From positions 26,700 to 90,699 of the forward strand of contig JAJDWI010000149.1 of NCBI GenBank assembly GCA_022825665.1: a DNA stretch of 64,000 nt. The letters are read 5' to 3'. The position numbers were made by a program, and so were the translations under genes. The notes under the pieces were generated by a model. That model had not been told where the DNA came from, made no database searches, and saw only the letters and a list, made by a program, of their open reading frames with translations. Position 1 is the stretch's first letter, and every line of letters begins with the position of its first letter. Origin of the DNA: Candidatus Poribacteria bacterium (GTDB taxonomy: Bacteria; Poribacteria; WGA-4E; WGA-3G). Of the stretch, positions 61,501-64,000 are shown one piece after another.

Positions 61501-63099
61501 TTACTTAGCAGTAGCTGTAAATCCTGCAGTCTTAATTACATTCGTAAGTTCATCAACCGAAACACTATCCTTCCGAACCTTGATGACCGCTTGATCTGGT
61601 AGAGAAACTTCAGCACTAATCACATTTTGATGTTTTGTAAGTGCAGCCTGCACTTTTTCAACACAAACCCCTCATGTCATACCCGATACAGCTAAAGTAA
61701 GTTCTTCACTCGCATCAGTTTCTATTGGGACAGACATAAAAATATGTAGTTGTTTGCCTGAGTTAGCGTCAAACACACGGATCTTACCATCAAATCCACC
61801 CGTAGCAAGTTTTGTTCCATCAGGATGAAACGCAAGAGCAAATATACCTACGGTATCACCTTGCATAGATAATAGACGTTTCCCGTCTGATACGTTATAT
61901 ATACGTGCTTCGCCCGCGGAACTTCCAACAGCAAATTTACTGCCATCTGCAGAAAAGGCAACAGCATCTATTGAACCCGCTTGTGCTTCATAAGCTCGAA
62001 TTAGGTTGAAATCTGTATTCCCTACATCTCTGCGAGTTTCACGGAACATTTTGTATAGCCGTGGGATTCTGTCTTCCCCGACACTCAATACTTGGTCTGC
62101 CTTCGGATGTCGCGCAATTGCATTGATTTCACCATAGCCTTTGTTACTGGAGTTCACATCATCAACAAACGAACCTGTATCTACCTCCACCAACTTAAGT
62201 GCTGTGTCACGACTACAACTGACAAAATGTGATCCATCCGTAGAAAAAACCGTACCAAAAACCCAATCACTGTGATTGTCGAATTTCACAAGTTCCTTTT
62301 CATCAGCAATAGAAACAACTCGCACAGTATGATCAGATGAACCGAATGCAACTCGTGTGGAATCTGGTGAGAATGAGAGTCCATAGATAGTATCAAAAGT
62401 AGATCGTATTGCTTTGACAAGTTTGTTTGTAGTTGTGTCCCATAACTGAACTTCACCGAATTGTGCAGGAGATCCTCCAGCAATACCGAGTATTTTGCCA
62501 CCATCTGCAAAAACAATTGATTGAATGCGACGCGCATTACCTACCAATCGTGCTTTGATTTCCAAAGTAACAGAATCATACAACAATACTTCACTAACGC
62601 CTGATACAGCAAGTGTAGTACCATCAGGAGAAAATGCCATCGCAGAAACTACCGGTGGCACAGTATATTTCGGATAGTTTCCCTCTCCAACATCGTTAGT
62701 TTTCTCAGGTGTATCGTCTTTTGCCCCTTCAAGAATCCAACGTTTGAATAGGTCTATCTCATCTATCGTAAGTGGTTCTTGGTTCTGGGGCATTGCGGGA
62801 GGGTCGCCAGAAATGAGCTCAATGATGAGACTATCATCAGGTTTTCCAGGGATAATCGCTTCCCCTGCCATACCCCCACGCTTGAGTTCATCGTAGGATG
62901 TTACAATCAGATCCCCATTTGGATCACCGGGATGATGGCATCCTTGACAACTCCGTTTGAGCAACGGAAGAATCTGTTTATAATAACTCACGGGTTCTTC
63001 TTTTCCATGATTGTCTGCTACCACAAGTGGACTCCACAAGACAAAGCAGAATAGAATAATCCCAAAATACTTCATTAACCTTAATCTTGATATATCCAT
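61501..63099 (-). CDS. predicted selenoprotein: cytochrome c (PSCyt1)-WD40-HMA domain with Sec at UGA 61672-61674
   Basis: Secreted. A signal peptide (about 1-28) is followed by a planctomycete-type cytochrome c domain (heme motif CQGCH near 52, distal PAMPQN near 105), then a WD40 propeller (about 145-455). The conventional frame stops at TGA 61674-61672 after SGMT. The same frame runs on for 56 codons to TAA and encodes a complete heavy-metal-associated domain. The TGA falls where the first Cys of GMTCxxC belongs (GMT-U-G-V-C), and a hairpin of bacterial-SECIS type follows at 61634-61667. Read through, the protein has 532 residues with Sec at about 476. ATG 63099 has GGAGGA 11 bp upstream. 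If the UGA were a true stop, the product would lose its metal site. Confidence 0.8.
61634..61667 (-). promoter_or_regulatory. predicted bacterial SECIS element
   Basis: Counting from the base after the UGA, a perfect 7-bp stem AAGTGCA/TGCACTT begins 16 nt downstream and closes a 3-nt loop GGC whose first base is G, as bacterial SECIS elements require. A lower stem TTTGT/ACAAA is separated on the 5' side by a 7-nt bulge. The UGA-to-loop distance of 23 nt is within the accepted 16-37 nt range. Confidence 0.75.
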
Positions 63100-63242
63100 G
63101 TTATTGAAAATCCTCCAGCAAGAAACGGTTACAATCTCATGTATTCTGCATCACTATTTATTTTAAGATATATTTTTGTGTAATTATACAACAATTCTTC
63201 AATAGAATTCAAGAAAATTGCATTATCTTATAGTGAAATCCA

Positions 63243-63624
63243 AAAATATGTTCACACTCCCTGGTAGGTTCGGTTAGGATACCGCACCATAAGCGTCAAT
63301 TTAAGGAGAAAACGCGTTCGGAGTCGCGCAATTCATTGCGCCTCGGACATTCGTAGGGGTGAGGTTGCCTCGCCCGCATTGTTACATACAGTCCCATAGG
63401 TCGAAGTGAGCAAAGCAACCTCCGACATGTATTATGTCTGAACCGGGATGGACAGGATTATAGGATTGGCAGGATAAGAGATTTGTATGCCAATGCTCCG
63501 TTGCAAAAGGTTGCCCTTCATCTTTTGCAACGGAATATATACCCACCAACTCCCAATCCTGTCCATCTTGTAATCCTGAAAATCCTGGTTCAGACAGACA
63601 AGAATCACTAAATTGACGTTTATG
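63243..63624. repeat. MITE-like element, second copy, with a nested element inside
   Basis: The left part 63243-63375 is homologous to 51884-52045, including the GCGCAAT hairpin and a diverged REP hairpin GGGTGAGG/CCTCGCCC (63357-63375). The left arm 63265-63303 matches a shortened right arm at 63609-63624 (15 of 16 bases). Between them, 63435-63596 is a second element with its own 41-bp imperfect inverted repeats (63435-63475 and 63556-63596, starting TGTCTGAACC), itself enclosing a perfect 12-bp hairpin CCGTTGCAAAAG/CTTTTGCAACGG (63498-63533). An open frame on the - strand here is an artefact of the repeats. Confidence 0.75.
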
Positions 63625-63724
63625 AGGAATCATACAAAATACCACGCACGCATTCTGACACTGGTATTCATACCCGATGATTTGGGGACTTCTCTACTTC
63701 AGAAAAAAATCCATTTGCAAACAT

Positions 63725-63800
63725 ACATGAAACATATTGGATATATATTGTTCCCGATACCAGATAAACTACAAACACCCAAACCCATCAAGTATAATAC
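63725..63800 (+). repeat. conserved upstream segment shared with 21.9 kb
   Basis: Shares two identical blocks (63730-63752 and 63785-63799) with the - strand of 21932-21910 and 21877-21863, with the same 33-base spacing. A TATAAT at 63793-63798 lies in the second block, so it may be the promoter region of the gene that starts at 63842. Confidence 0.55.
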
Positions 63801-63841
63801 AAACAGACTAAAACAAACAACCTGTAAAACTGGAGTTGAAA

Positions 63842-64000
63842 ATGCTAAAACAATTATCACCCGAACAACAATATGAACTGGATCGCAAGATACTCGACCA
63901 ACTATTATCTAAACAACTCATTATATCTCAGGAGGAAAAAACCGACCGAGTAAATCCTGAGGAACAAGAAAAACTAACGAAAGAAATAGTTGAATTTGGA
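63842..64000 (+). CDS. hypothetical protein, 5' end only
   Basis: 53 codons open to the window end, starting ATG 63842 with GGAG 6 bp upstream. The visible part is charged and helical (LSPEQQYELDRKILDQLLSKQ then QEEKTDRVNPEEQEKLTKEIVEFG) with no signal peptide. It could be the start of a CpaF-type secretion ATPase or another large protein, but this is a guess from composition. It is the only gene on this strand after 15058. Confidence 0.6.
   Translation, partial: MLKQLSPEQQYELDRKILDQLLSKQLIISQEEKTDRVNPEEQEKLTKEIVEFG

Noticed and set aside
61672..61674. TGA as simple stop or as a nonsense mutation/sequencing error
   Set aside because: A complete HMA domain follows in frame and a SECIS-like hairpin is correctly placed; an error would not create the hairpin. 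It cannot be excluded without homologues.
63382..63645. 87-codon open frame on the - strand
   Set aside because: It lies wholly in inverted-repeat DNA and has no ribosome site or recognisable protein.

Overview
The window is AT-rich bacterial DNA with the gene content of a free-living or host-associated member of the Planctomycetes-like / candidate phylum Poribacteria type. This assignment is inferred from gene families and is not proven. The supporting families are DUF1549/DUF1553 (PSD1) plus DUF1501 pairs, planctomycete-type cytochrome c domains, PPC-domain proteins, PQQ-like beta-propellers, sulfatase, phytanoyl-CoA dioxygenase, Gfo/Idh/MocA oxidoreductase and Uma2 proteins. I found no rRNA, tRNA or CRISPR array. 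Only 6155-15058 and the last partial gene read on the + strand; everything else reads on the - strand.

Layout. 1-5958 (-): an alpha/beta hydrolase cut by the window edge, moeA, a lone ThDP-binding decarboxylase subunit, acetyl-CoA synthetase and an orphan DNA methyltransferase. 6155-12682 (+): a cysteine/sulfur-assimilation set. It holds an Rrf2 regulator with its own promoter and palindromic operator, cysteine synthase, APS/PAPS reductase and a MoaD/ThiS-like sulfur carrier. After an interruption by three exported proteins (M48 protease, lipoprotein, caspase-like) come a JAMM (Mec-like) peptidase and a NIL-domain protein. A GT-C-like membrane protein follows. 15114-27371 (-): mixed metabolism in which four separate proteins carry six copies of a PCP_red-like (protochlorophyllide reductase 57 kDa subunit) domain, near an Mrp/ApbC Fe-S carrier and a radical SAM/SPASM protein; a HEPN/MNT pair also lies here.

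27407-51733 (-) is a roughly 24-kb electron-transport block. Read in the direction of transcription it runs: Rieske protein, split cytochrome b, an octaheme cytochrome, small cytochrome c, cupredoxin-like protein, divergent CydA-like protein, three membrane-tethered cytochromes c (one fused to a heme-b EB_dh domain), a second cupredoxin, an ABC transporter, aa3-type oxidase subunits II and I, heme A synthase, heme O synthase, two different subunit III proteins, subunit IV and SCO. An unrelated DNA methyltransferase sits among them. The order suggests quinol oxidation by a bc-type complex, transfer through many c-hemes and copper proteins, and oxygen reduction by a copper-heme oxidase, with the CydA-like module as a second, uncertain terminus.

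52381-63099 (-) holds exported surface or periplasmic proteins and a sulfatase. The last gene of this block is the most striking: a secreted cytochrome c/WD40 protein whose frame continues through a UGA into a complete heavy-metal-associated (HMA) domain. The UGA replaces the first Cys of the GMTCxxC metal motif and is followed by a SECIS-like hairpin at the correct distance, so this is very probably an undescribed selenoprotein. Intergenic regions at 21.5, 52.0 and 63.3 kb carry inverted-repeat (MITE-like) and REP-like elements, one nested inside another.
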